Shown piece by piece: positions 1 through 13,900 of a stretch of 64,000 nucleotides of DNA. The translations under genes and the position numbers were made by a program. Under the pieces are notes generated by a model. That model searched no databases, had not been told where the DNA came from, and was given only the letters and a program-made list of their open reading frames with translations. Origin of the DNA: Angiostrongylus vasorum (Eukaryota > Nematoda > Chromadorea > Rhabditida > Metastrongylidae). The DNA is taken from assembly GCA_018806985.1 (NCBI GenBank), contig JADANN010000458.1, positions 4,292,774 to 4,356,773 of the forward strand, in the 5' to 3' direction. The stretch's first letter is position 1. Every line of letters starts with the position of its first letter.

Positions 1-215
1 GATTTCATTTGTTGAACGCGGTCCAAACCGCCCAAACCTGATGTTGTTTTTCGGCCACTTGATTTTAGACTATCTGCAATGATTATATTTCGATTGGCAA
101 CCACCGCTCGATATCGGGCGCTTCACCTTTGAATGTCTGCCATGAGTTGTTTGCTGTAGCATATTGTGATAGTATGCGATTCGTGTTCTATGAAGTGTGT
201 TTCAGACTGAACTCG

Positions 216-221
216 TTTCAG
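216..221 (+). promoter_or_regulatory. Splice or trans-splice acceptor directly before the AASS start codon
   Basis: TTTCAG lies immediately before the ATG at 222. No upstream coding exon is needed by homology. In nematodes a perfect acceptor abutting the initiator ATG is typical of spliced-leader addition. A 5'-UTR intron would look the same, so SL use is an inference. Confidence 0.5.
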
Positions 222-2094
222 ATGCTGCTATATCGGCTAGCATATCTTAGCACGACAACAGTACGTAGTTGTCAAACTTATGTCGGCAAGGGTAGACCTA
301 CGCTTGGTATTCGACGGGAAACGATCAATGCATGGGAGCGAAGGGCACCCTTGGCCCCATCTCACGTGAAGAAGCTCACTCGGTCTGGTGTCAACGTACT
401 CATTCAGCCAAGTAATCGGAGAGCTCACCCTATTCAGGTGAGGTATCTGTTTTTTGCAAACTGTGAAACTAATTGTGAGCATACTTGTACTCGTGAATTC
501 TTCCAGTTTTATGAGCTACATAGTTCTCTGTTTATTGTGGTTTCTAGCCTAGAAGCGTCTCTTAAAATAAACTTCACAAAGATTTCAAAAGATCAAACAT
601 GAGAATATTGATGACGCTTAACTGGGTTTAGAAGGGCGCGCGAAGCGCAGTGGTGGGAGGTGCTCTGCAAGACACATATGATCGATTCCTGCGCCCATGG
701 TCCACCAAGCTTTCCATTCCAGTGGAGTCGGCAAATTACTAGCAATCTTCTCTGGGAGGATAGCAGCACTGCTTGGATACATCGGTAGGCCACCGCGAAT
801 CATTGTAAAGGCCAGACATGCATTCAATCACCCCCCAAAAACGATGGTTAATGAAGTCGAATGCTTGACGCATCCCTCAGGGATTGTTCAACCTCGAGAG
901 CTTTATTTACTTTTATCCGGGTTTAGTAAAGATCAGCAAAAGTGGAAAGTTATTCGCTTGGCATCTGTTAGTTTTTGCTTCTCTAAAGTACTCAAGATAT
1001 GAAGGAGTACTATGAGATAGTAGCACTTTTTTGATACGTCGATGAAAAGAAGATTGATGTTCATGAAACAATCCTTATTATTCATACCAGTTGTACCACA
1101 ATTTCAATCTATTGCCTTAAAAGAATTCATCTTCCTATTGGATTACTCATATGTGAGGATTTCGGTGAGCGTATATCCATTTCTGGACAAACTAGCAAGC
1201 ATACCTTAAGATACACATGTGGAATAATTCCACATCCTACCTCTTTTCTCATCGAGGTTTCTTCCTATTAGAATTGTTAGTAATGTGGTTATGTCTTGAT
1301 CGTCAGAATCCGTGGTTTTCTAGTGATGTGCAGGTCTTGCTACCACGTTATGATGAGGCATGTTTTTCTTTTTTTTTACAGCCAACAAGCTTCGCTTTTT
1401 GTTGCGCCTTTGTCGAGGTTCGTATCCTCAGCTGAACGGCAAGGATTTCGTACAGCAGTCAGGACGACGTCTGCGACGGTGTGTTCAATCGCTGCGGTTG
1501 GCGTGCTTGCTTTAGCATTAATAGTTCTCACCCTAGTTTTTTTCCCCTTCTTGTCTAATCGACACTTAATTTTTCGTCACATGAACCATGAATTCGCGTC
1601 AACTCATATCGGGCAACCTACTCACACGTATTTGTCCTCTCTACCCCATTTTGGATCGTTCAATCCTATCGGTACAAGAGTTAGAGCTCATCCGGCAAAA
1701 GAAACAGAAGAATCTTACCAGCCTACCTATCAGCAGCAGCCCCGCTTGAGGAACAAACTTGCTCAAAAAATGTTTTTACGTAATTAACTGTAGAGGGTAA
1801 CTTTTCTGGTCCGAAGCTTGGTCACTGTTGTCAGCTGAATATGAAAAACACGGCAAAGACTTCTCTACAGGAAATTAAACGGTAGGAAGAACATTAAATG
1901 ACTAAAGTTTTAATACTTTTCAAAATCATCTCGAAACTTTTTTTAGATTTCTAAAAACCTTGGAGTAGAAAGGATATTTTAGAAAAAAAAAGCATGCATA
2001 TCTTTGTAGCGATTGCGAAGCCTTCTGTCTTTCATGTGCTCAAGTATTTAGTTATTGAAATTATGGCTGTCGAAGATGTATGCATATATATATA

Positions 2095-2161
<67 letters not shown>

Positions 2162-5100
2162 GTATTTTGCAGGATTACATTGCTGCCGGTGCTACTGTTC
2201 GCGAAGATCTCTCTGATGCTCAGCTTATCATCTCTGTTAAACAGGTCCCAATCGACCAACTTATACCTAATAAAACATATGCGTTCTTCTCCCACACAAT
2301 CAAAGCCCAACAAGATAACATGGAGATGTTAGACACTATTCTTCAAAGGAAAATCCGGTTGATAGATTATGAGAAAATAGTAGATGAAAATGGTAAGCGA
2401 CTGGTTATGTTCGGCAAATGGGCAGGGAATGCAGGTTTCATTGACATTCTTCATGGACTTGGATTGAGGTGGGTGAACTGCTCTATTTGCTCCTTTGTGC
2501 AGCAGAATTTCGTCCTAACGGTCAGAGTCCGTTGCAGACTGTTGGCCCTTGGTCACCACACTCCGTTTCTCCATGTCGGTCTGGCTCATAACTATAGTGA
2601 TTCCCATATGGCCATCAATGCATTACGTGACATCGGCTACGAAATCGCGCTTGGCAAAATGCCGCGGTGAATACGCTTATCAACTATGGTAACTGCGCCG
2701 CAGCCTTCTAGAGTGGTGTGTTTTGAATTGTATATAAATACCTAATTGGCTAATTTCCAGATCTCTTGGTCCACTGGTTTTCGTATTCACTGGCTCTGGA
2801 AATGTATCTCAAGGGGCTCAAGAGTTGTTCCTACATTTGCCTCATGAATTCGTTGATGTATCAACTCTACCTAAAGTGGCCCAAAAAGGAGGTAGTTTCT
2901 TGCTTGTTGGCCTGTGTTCACGAATTTTTGCATCTCTTGAAACAGCTTCCATTGAACTCCGCTTTAACTGGTTATTCTTAAGCCTTTTTGCTACCTGAAG
3001 TCGTGGATTAACTTCGGTTGGTCATCACGAGCCGTGCTATGATGAGTTGCCTGACCTCATGAATTCGTAGGAGGATTGCCGAGTTGCTAGTCCATTTCGC
3101 TCAGATAGCGCTGACTCTTCTCGTGTGTTTGCTCTTAGTTGGGTTTCCTAGTGGAAAGTTCGAAAACGTTCCCAGTTCGAGTAGTTCTGTTGAAGGGCAA
3201 TTTCTCAAAAAAACGCGTCGACGTCTATGACGCAAAAGAGCTGTAAAATCTTATGGGTAATTCTTCAAGTTTTTTGTGTATCGTCTGCCCACCACTTTTT
3301 TCTTGCGTGAAGTACATGACATATTATGTTTTAATCACAGCATATAGGAAAGCGTCGAGGGAGTAGCGTTAACTGTTCCGGTTTTCTTTTATAAATGAGA
3401 GGTTTATGCGCGTGTGGCGCAGTGGTCGGAGGCGCCCTGCAATACATATGGGATCGATCCCTGCTCCCTCGGTTGGTACTAGACTTGTTTGGGAGGAGAA
3501 CAGCACTGGCTCGATACATCGGTAGGCCACCACGGATGTAAAGGCTAGATATGCATTCAATCACCTCCAACGATTCTTAATGAAGTTGAATGCATGGCAC
3601 ATCCCTTAGGGATTGATCGACGCCGAGAGCTTTATTTATCCTTTATGAGAAATTTGTAAGACTACAGATTTGCTTGTAGCGTTAAAACTGAACTATGATT
3701 AGTTTTTCTTGTGTAAGATTGCTTGAAATCTTATATATTTTGCTACGATCCTTGAGTTAATTCCAGAATTAAATAAAGTTTATGGATGTGTTGTCACCCG
3801 TGCCGACCACATGGTGTCAAAAAAATGGCAAGTTTTTATGTGATTTCGTGTTCCGTTTTCGTATAGCAAATTCGTTGTGATTTCCAGGTGGACCATTTAG
3901 TATAGAAGAGTTTGAGAAGCATCCTGATCGCTATATTTCGAAATTTGCCACCGAGGTGAGGCGGCTTGTCACAAAAGATGTGTTCCCATCATTCAAATTA
4001 ATGTAGATATTTTTATTAGGTTTTGCTTTGGAATCAATGTGTACGAAGAAATATTGTCAGCAAATTAAATAAAATACGGTACTTGTTTCAGATTGCTCCA
4101 TACGCATCAGTAATAATTAATGGAGTCTACTGGGATGCTCGAACTCCTCGACTGATCACGATTCCCGATGCTAAACACTTATTCACTCCTATACAAAAGG
4201 TAAGATTTGAGTTCCTCTCGTTGATGTTTGATTAATCTTTGAATCGAGCGTCATAATTCCACTTAAATATTGATTTGAAGTAGATCTTTCAGAAGAATGC
4301 AAAATGATTAGAAGTTTATCTGCTATATTTAAATAAGTATTTTATGAACTTTGGGTGATACAGTACAGCTTGTTGATCTTCAGATTTCAGTACGATCCGC
4401 CAGGATGTCCGACGTTACCGCATCGGCTTGTCGCTATATGCGATATTTCGGCTGATCCTGGAGGTTCTATAGAGTTCATGACGGAGTGCACGACCATAGA
4501 CAAGCCGTTTATGATCTACGACGCTGATTTTCATACGAGTAGTGACAGTTTTGACTCGCCGTCTGGCTGTCTTGTGTGCAGCATTGACAATATGCCTGCT
4601 CAAATGCCTTTAGAGGCCACGTCACAATTCGGTGACTTGTTATGTCCCTATATCATCGATATGGTGAGTTTGTATGTATATATGTATATATGTATGTATG
4701 TACACTCACAACGATGCTGAGATATTCGCAAAACTTGGATCCCGGGCCAGACCGAACCACGCTTACCCTTTCCTGGTGCTCGCGTGTAACACACTGCACC
4801 ACGGAGACCCTTGATTTCTATTTCTCTCAGCTGATTTTCTATCTGTTGTTGCCATCAGCAATCACCCATCAGCTAGATTGATTTTTGGGAGCGCAAATCG
4901 GCATTGAATCCAGTTAAGCTGAGGCTGTAGTTGAAATCACAGTGTTAACCTATTGTTTTCTGCCTACTAATTTTTCGTGGCAGGTATGATGTGAGATACA
5001 ACCACAACGTTGCTGAGATATCCGCAAAACTTGGACCCAGGGCCAGACTGAACCACGATCACCCTTTCCCGGGGGCTCGCGTATTACACATTGCACCACG

Positions 5101-6844
5101 AAGGCCCTTCCTTTGCGTTTTTTCTCTCAGCTAGTTTCCTACCTATCGCTATATACCGATATACACTTAATTGGATGCCTAGGTGGGTAACGCCGGCCGC
5201 AGCACGTCCTCCATAAACAACTTTCCCACGCATAGTGTGGTCTCCTCCGAACGTAGTGACTTCGATGAGGCACATTTTGTCGTGTGTTACTCGTTTTGGT
5301 CTGCAAATGCAGATGTACCTGTGCCGTGAACACGGCCACTCATAGTTGCAGGTGGTTGTCCGAGAGAACGCTTGAATCCTCTTGGAATGCACTCCGGCGT
5401 TATTTTCGTCCATCTGTGATCTGTCATTCTTTTTATTTTATGTTACCGGCCTATTTTGTCTCGTTATTGATTTATGCTCTGGGTCTCGAAGATGGGATAG
5501 GTTTCGTAGCTCTGAGCTGCGCATTCCGACTGGGAACTGAGTGTTACGGTTAAATTTTGTACGGTACCGTCCGAGCACTTTTTGGAGAGTGCGCAGAATT
5601 CTTCACGTGATTGACGTATAGCCAACATCTGTTTTACATAACAGAGCTCTGGGAGGAACAGTGAGTTGAAAAGGTGAGCACGGAGTTTCGTTTCCAATAG
5701 TTTGTCAGTGGCTTCTTTGAAAGGCCAAATGAGGGCAGTGCTGCTCACCTCCTTCTGTTTAACCTTTCCTTCATGTTGTCCTCCATGTATACTGAACGCC
5801 CCAACGTGCACGAATCGGGTGCTTATAATTAGAGACCCATCCAGTTGGATTTCTTCACCTTCGCACTATGGCTTCTTCACGAACAGGATCTTCGTGCTAT
5901 TTCGTGCAGTCCTATCTTTGTTCCAGTTTCGTTGAGCTTATTTATCATCGTCTCAGCGTCACCTTCACGACAAAATGACTACGACGTTAGCAAAACGAAG
6001 GTTTGATATAAATTTGCCATCAATACCCATGCCGTTCTCATTCCAATCCACAACGCACCAGTAAACTGCTTTAGCGAGAAGGAATTGACTTGCCAAACCC
6101 TTTTACTTATGGTATTGCTAACGGGTCGGTGCTGAAACAGTATCTTTGTACTGCATTACGATGACACTCAATTAAAATTCTTGCATTGGATGAGTCACTG
6201 TTTTGTCGGCGGACACTGATAGGATTACATTCGCTATAACGCCGTCAAACTTCTTCGAAGTCGATGAAGGTTAAGACAAGAAGTAGATGGTATTCCCGAC
6301 AAATTCCTGCGATCCGTGACTTGGAGTCCTGCTCGCTTAACTAGCTTTATCTCATCCAGAGCCTTTGATCTACGTGACAGGAGAACCTTCGTGAACAAAT
6401 TGTGGACCACATTTAGCAAGCTCATCGGTCCTATATTCGGCAGACCGTGCTTGATGTACTTCACTAACACATGGGTTGCATGAAGTGCATGAGGTTCATG
6501 GCTTTCAGCTCAATTAAAATCACTTATAGTCTTTGTGATTTATATCGCAGCTCGGATTATATAGAGAAAACATCTCAGGCGGTTGTTCTCCGCTGAGGTT
6601 TCGGAGCTGAGGCGAGGATTTTGGAACGGATAAGGTTTCCATTGAAGTTTACCATATGTGCTAGTAGTCCCATCTTCGTATACCAAAGCTGACAACAGAG
6701 CATTGCAGTCGCTTAGGTGCCGAGGATGTTTATTCAGACTGCTTCGTTTTTTCAAATGCTTCTTATAGGAAATATGTGTATAGTGTATATTTATATCATG
6801 CCTGTATACCTGCAATTGATGTATTACAGAATCAGATATACATA

Positions 6845-6897
<53 letters not shown>

Positions 6898-7885
6898 GTT
6901 TTTATTTTATTTGAGCCGTATTCACGTCTACTATGCGGATCCCAGCACTTCTCAAATTCGATTCGTTTCCTCGCATAGCAAACTGTTGTTGGTAGTAAAA
7001 ACACTACTCTTTGAAGTTTTCGAAGAGGATAAATGTGGTTGTTTGAAAAAGAAATTCATGGAAAAACCTTAGCCCGCGTGGAGTTTAAAGTCTATTTTAC
7101 AGTTTTAAGAAAAATGCCCCATGGCAGTGTGTGAGGGACATTTGTACAAAGAAAGCAACTGCGTAGGAACAAGAAATCAAAAATGTGTCTTGGCGAAACG
7201 ACTTATTTGCAGCTGAACTGCTCTACTGACCAAACATTTGAACACTTATCTTGTCGACCGGAGGTGAAGCGTGCTATAATCACCGACAGCGGCAGATTGA
7301 CGAAAAATTACGAGTACATTGCCGATCTTCGGAAGGCAAGAGCTGTGTAAGTTGACTAGATTTTTAGTGGTTATTGAATGAATTCCAAAGTATTAACTCA
7401 TCCTTAATGTGTCGTTTGTAAAGTGAAGATTTGTTCGTGTTATGTTTTATTCTACTGTGACGATATCTCGCTGTCTGCTATGCTGAGAAAATTTTAGTAA
7501 GACAGAAGTTATCATTCTATTTTTGCATTAGCATAAAATGCCCGACCCCTAATTTTGCGAAGTGAACTTGGTTTAACCCGCCCACCATTCAAAATCGCTA
7601 TCAGCACATAGTGAACGATGGTGGTTTTTCGAGACGTAATTTTTTCGGTAACTGGAAACTGGAGTTTGGAACTAGACAGATTATGAGAAAGACTGCCGCT
7701 TTAGGTTGTACATGTTGTCGTGTACTACGTATTACTGTGGTCCACCTAATCGTTATCTACCGTGACCACTCTAAGTGAAGTAACAGTCAACTAGACAAAT
7801 GTTGACGATATAGAGTGCTAGTGTTGAGAGATTGGAGTTTCAGCCTTACTTTTGCATGCCAGTGTGCTGCTACTCATGTTTTGAC

Positions 7886-7948
<63 letters not shown>

Positions 7949-10900
7949 AGAGATCTAAAAGCTTGTATGCCAACTGCTCCTTATTTTGCTAGCAATGTAA
8001 TGGATTACCGATGAAACAAATTGAACAAGATGAGAGCGCTAAATGTACATAAAGGGCAGAAGATAATGTTCTCCAGTTTGATCAATCCCTGTGGGATGCA
8101 CCATGCATTCGACCTCATTAAGTATCGTTAGAGGTGATTGATTGCATATATTACCCATGCGCGTGTAGCGCAGTGGTTAGAGGCGCCATTGCGGCGCATC
8201 GATCCGCGCGCCTATGGCCTACCAAGCCCTCCATCTCTCCGGGGTCGGCAAATTGGTACCAGACTTGTCTGGGTGGATAGCAGCACTGACTCGATACATC
8301 AGTAGGCCATGGGGAGTCATTGTAAAGGCCAGATATGCATTCGGTCACCTCCAGCGATACTTAATGGGGTCGAGTGCATGGCGCATCTTTCAGGGATTGA
8401 TCAACGCCGAGAGCTTTATCGTTTATTTTATTTTATTGCTCATGCAATTAGTTGCAATAGGGTGCCACTGTATCCAGTCAATACTGCTATCCTCCCAGAT
8501 AAGTCTGGTACAAAATTTCCGACCTCAAACCGATACAAGGTTTGGTAAACCCGTGCTGCGGGATCGAACCAAGGATCGCGTGGGTATTGCACGGCTGTTC
8601 TGATCACTGCGCTACACGCGTCCATTAAGTGTACATATCAGCAGAAATCGCAGCAGGATATCAGACCTCTGGAATACGTACATGTTAGCGAATTTCCATA
8701 CCGCTTTGAGGATGAGTCGCTTCCCGACAGTGTATATCATGTGAGAGATCGGCTGGTGAAGAGGAGGCATCTCTTTAACTGTAGATGTTGAACAATTATT
8801 CCCTGGGCTGAGGACGTAGTGGAAATAAAGACAGCTTCACTGGCATCGGTAGGAAGAACACGAAAGAACTTTTGTAGCAGGTAATCCATTTGAATTTGAG
8901 CAAAGAACAGTGGACCGAACTACAGAATCGAAGTTTTGAAGTGGAAATATAGGAGGTACATTACCATTGTACCACAGACAATTCCAGGATCTTTTCGCAC
9001 AATTTGTAAAAACCATAGGCTGTGAAGATTTCCTGCAGGTGAAGTTATCCTTGGTGACAAACGACCAGATGGCGGTTCTATTTGCAATTCTTCTTCCACC
9101 TGTTATGTCAGACTTATTTGCTAGATGCTTGGGAGACCTGTTTTGATTGAGGTCAGTGATCGACTTTGTAATGGACGTCTCTTGGGTGGTATTGGAAGCA
9201 ACATTTTTTCCACGCTAGAGATATGTTTTCGTGATGAAACCTGTAGCAGTTGGTCCAAAAATATGGAGGTGATGTGTCGGATATTACAAGATTGTATCAA
9301 GGTATTGCGTTGGTAAATATCCTACGAAACTTGCTGGGCACATTACCACTAGATGTGGCCGTTCTCGGAACCTCAGGTGCGAATCGAACACGCGATTACC
9401 CTTTGCCGAGGTTCACGTGTATCCACAGCATCATCCGAAATCTTATCTTTGCCTTTCTCTGAGCCAGTTTTTTTACGCTAACGGTGATATCAGCAATTAC
9501 CTGTCAACAGGATTGACGTAGAGAGCAGAGATTGGCATTGAACCCAGTCAAGTTGAAGCTGCATTCGAAATCACAACGCTTTAGCCTTTACTTGTTAACT
9601 ATTCTTTCTTCATAGTAGGATATTATGTGGATACACCGACATGAAAAAACAGGAAGTAAAAGCTGAAACACTGTTTAGAGTTTCTCAATGCTGATAATAA
9701 AAAATGTGGAATTTTCTAAAAAATGCAGTTCTGTGTTAAAATAATTGCTTATATGTAGAAGTTGCAATTTGTATGTAAAGATGTCAATTTTGTGCATAAT
9801 ATTTAAATTTCATGCTTGTATGAATCATAATTTGTAGGTTTAAATCAAATATTCTCGTGTACAATATTTAGAAAACTGTAAAAGGTTGTAGTATTCCGAC
9901 TTGGTAACAGGTTGTGGAGACAATTTGCATTGAAGTACATTAGTAATGTTCACTCTGTGAGGGCAGAGCCACTCTAAAGAAGTTTCCTCAACAGTTCGTT
10001 ATTTTATCCCAAGTGTTGGACGTCGTTTAAGTGCAGCAGTGGGGATGTTCGTTCTCGAAATAATCACTAATTGTAGAAGACATCTTTCTGTTGACAATTC
10101 CTGATGCCATCCATTTTGGATAAGCAGTCAATTGAATAAAAAAGTGTAGAAGAAGGCCGAAGTGGGAAAGTAAGCCACTGAAAACGACATTAGGAGCAAT
10201 TTATTTCCTCTGTGCACACCCCCAGGCATGCACTGCTCCTGATTTATGTTGGGTGTTAGGTGTTAATATTTCAGGAGTAAAATTATGCAGTAATTTCGGA
10301 TTATGCCAAATTATCATTCAAAACGTGTAACTTATTGATATCATTTCCGCACAAAGTTCCAATTTAGATCAAATACATGGAAAGGGCCAACTGTGATAAG
10401 AAAGTATCCAACGTAAGAACAAAACTTTTTCGTTTTACTCTGCATTCCCACTTCAGCTAGCAGTGGGACGTATTTTGATCCTTTTTTAGAACTAATAATG
10501 TTCCCACATGAAACTCCATTAGTACCGAACATTGTCGTTTTGCTTTTCATTTTGCATCACTCGTTGTGAATTAATACACAGCATGAATCCAAAGAGGAAA
10601 CAAGCAGGAACACGTGTAACACCCGTTACCTGCAGATGCACTCTAAATATTAGTTCAACTAAGCACAGAGACGGTAGTTTCCTGCATTAGACCATCCAGG
10701 TGGAATTCTTAAGTGAAAGTGGCGGGGTATCAAACGCTAAACACGGTGAGACAGATTGGCCTCATTCGCCTGTCCACAATGAGTCCCTGATGGCAGTGTT
10801 GGGTTGGACGAGTTCGAAGTGGCTGCTAAAAATCTCAGGGTCATTCTAGGCTGTCTAAATCGTAAAGGACTAAGATGACCATCTATGCCCACAGTCGACG

Positions 10901-13900
10901 CTGACTTGCATTTGAGTCCTCGACAGGCGACGCGATCATGCAGGCAAGAAGGATGGAATCCGACCTCATTGAACTGACTGAAACGAAATGGCGCTACCCA
11001 TGCATCACCGTTTGTGTATATCTGAGATGGACTGCTCCTCGGAACATACGACACTAGAGGAGCAGGCGGCGTCGGCTATCGATAACATCAACGAGGAATA
11101 CGATCGGCTCATTCAATATCTTTACGTTAGCGCTGTGAAAGCTGAGTGCTTCGAGAGTCACCAGGAGATGTCAGTCTCCAGAAACGCTCGAACTTGTACG
11201 CTATCCTGAAATCGCACGAACTACAGGTAAGGGGAGAAAAGTAGCAATTATGGTCGAAGCTGCAGAGGGTGGAAAAAGCACTCGAAAAACCTACCGAAAC
11301 TTTGTCAATTACAAAAACAAGGTGACTGCACTCCGACGACCATATAGATTGGTTATGGCTTCCAGAAAGGCAATGAAGACAATCATTCATGATTATTGCT
11401 CAGATCGTTTCAATGGCCATGTCCTTATGCCCTCATATCAAATAAAGGAGGATGGATATTTCGTCCTAATGGTTGTCCCTTCCAAAAGCTGACATGCTAT
11501 TTCGTTGGTGAAGAATCGAACAACACGAGCTCGGGATAGGATGAGATCTGAACAGCTGAGGAACCTTCCGCCAGTCCTCATAAACGCACTGGCCCCGGGT
11601 GTTCACACGTTACCTGTTAGAATGCAAGGTTCCTAGAATATGGAACACCAGCATGACTGTGTTGTTGTTCAAGAAGTGTGACCTTCACGATATCGACAAC
11701 TATCACCCAATCTGCTTGCTGTCTGTTATGTGCAAATTTTCCACACGATCCATCTTTAGCAAGATTGATGAAATACTGGGCGAAGGATAGCCTTTTGAGC
11801 AAGCAAGGTGTCGAGAAGGATTCAGTAGAATGGACCACATCCATACGATAACAAGACTCATTCGAGTATTGCGATAGTACAAAAAAACCGCTCTGTCTCA
11901 TTTTTGTCGATTTAAGGAAAGCTTTTGACTCAGTTGAAATAGAAGCGATAATGGAACTCCTGGGCAGCCAGGGCGTTCCCAATCACTATATAAAGTTTAC
12001 TCGTGAGTTGTACACAAATTTGACAGCCAGAATATCAGCGTTCTGCAACGATATTAGCATCTACGTAAAAAGACGCATTTGACAAAGCGTTACCATCTCG
12101 CCAAAATTATTTACCGCTACTCTAAAGAATGTCATGCAAACATCGTAATCGGACAAAATGAGTGAAAATCGATGGATGACAATTACACCATCTTCGCTTT
12201 GCTATTGACATCGTTCTTATAACAGCAAGCATCACCCAAGCGGAACGAATGCTCATTCTGATAACGCTTATGGAAAGATGGGTTCTCGACTAAATCTCAA
12301 AAAGAACGAATTCACGCACAAAGGTAGGAATATTTCCGACTGCTCGAGATATATCTGTATAGGTCGAGGAATCAACATGATAAACGTCTCACCCATAGAG
12401 TTGAGCGCTAGAAAGCGAGGAGCTTGGGGAGCTTTCAAGAAGTTAAGGATGTAGTGAAGAGAACACAGGAGACGCGACTCCATGCCTACTTTTTGACTCC
12501 ACGATTCTCCTTACAGTGACGTGTGCGTCAGAAATTTGGTTGCTACGTAAGCAGGATTAAGGACCACACAGTATTAAACGCGTAGTCGAAAGGATAATGC
12601 ATCCCGCGTCGTGCAAGTGAGAGGAAAGATCCGAAGCTCAGAACTACTTCAACGTTCACGAGTCAACGACGATGTTCTTTACGCCAAACTTTTGAAGATA
12701 ACGTGGGCCGGGCACATAATGCGTTTGAACAGCAACCGATGGACAACAACCATAAGTGACTAGATTCCTCGAGATTTCAAACGTGCTCCGGGAATACCAC
12801 TGACCCGATGATCGGTGTTCTTCACAAAAATCCTAGAAGAAAAATATGTTGCTCAACAAATCCTTAAAGAGAGCAGAACCCACTGAGCTACTCTTGCATT
12901 CCATAGGGATAAATATAAGATCTACTAGCCGCGGATCGAGTCGTTCGACAGTCAGCGGGTTCGGTCCGCGGGTAATACAAGTGAAGTCGATTTGCGCCAA
13001 ATATTCGGCTTTCTCTTCAACACATTTAGGATAATGCTTAATTATGCCCGCTTACGTATCCGTAAATATTTTCGCCTTCTAATTTCGTGCAAAAGTGCTC
13101 ACAGTGGGCTTCACTAATTGAAATAAAAATTATTACAATCTCAGATATTGATAAGATGTGATGTTTGTTCCTGTTATACATTTTCATCGTCGTATATTCT
13201 GTGCTATTTTTTTGTTGTCATTACTTATCTGGAAATGGGGGAACGATTGTTTAAAGAAGCGGGATTTCTTCCACCGGTATGCGATTGGTCTCTTAAAACT
13301 ATGTCTGCGGCAGACGCAATTGGATTAAAGATTTTAAAAATTCAAAACTTCTGATGACAATCCTCTATAAGTATGTTTTCGAGCCTAAAAACACCAATGC
13401 TGACGAAAATTCCGCGTTAATCTACTTGACTGCAAAAAAAAAAAAAAAAGTTGAACGTCGCGGTATACGTTTCATCCATAAGTAATGAGCTTTGACCTAT
13501 TTCCTAAGTTTTTATCATGCATTGTTTCTAGAGACTGTGTGATTTATGTGTAGTATTTAGAATGACCATTATTTTCTACGAAGAATTTGAAACACTCCAT
13601 CCCTTGATCAAACTTTTTAGTATAAAGTACGATGTTTTGATTTGTCTTGAACCTCAATAGTGACGTAGTCCACACAGTTTAAAACCAACTTGCCTAAAGG
13701 TATATTACAGGGTCTCTTCACATAAATCTCAGGTGATGGGGGTTGACGATAAGAAAGTGCTTCTTCTTGGAGCAGGATTGGTCAGTGGACCATTTGTTGA
13801 TTTTTATTCTAAGCAATCGAAGGTTGGTGTTTGAAAACCTGTTATTTATCTACTCGTCGTAAAACCTAGGAAAAGTTTGTATTTACAGGTGCAGGTAACA

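Noticed and set aside
2469..2537. Reading through AASS intron 2 as coding (it is 69 bp and stop-free)
   Set aside because: The inserted residues have no counterpart in other AASS proteins, and GT-AG removal joins [12 protein letters not shown] exactly. Retention as an isoform cannot be excluded.
7832..8014. Arg-Glu repeat protein
   Set aside because: Translation of the GA microsatellite in an intron.
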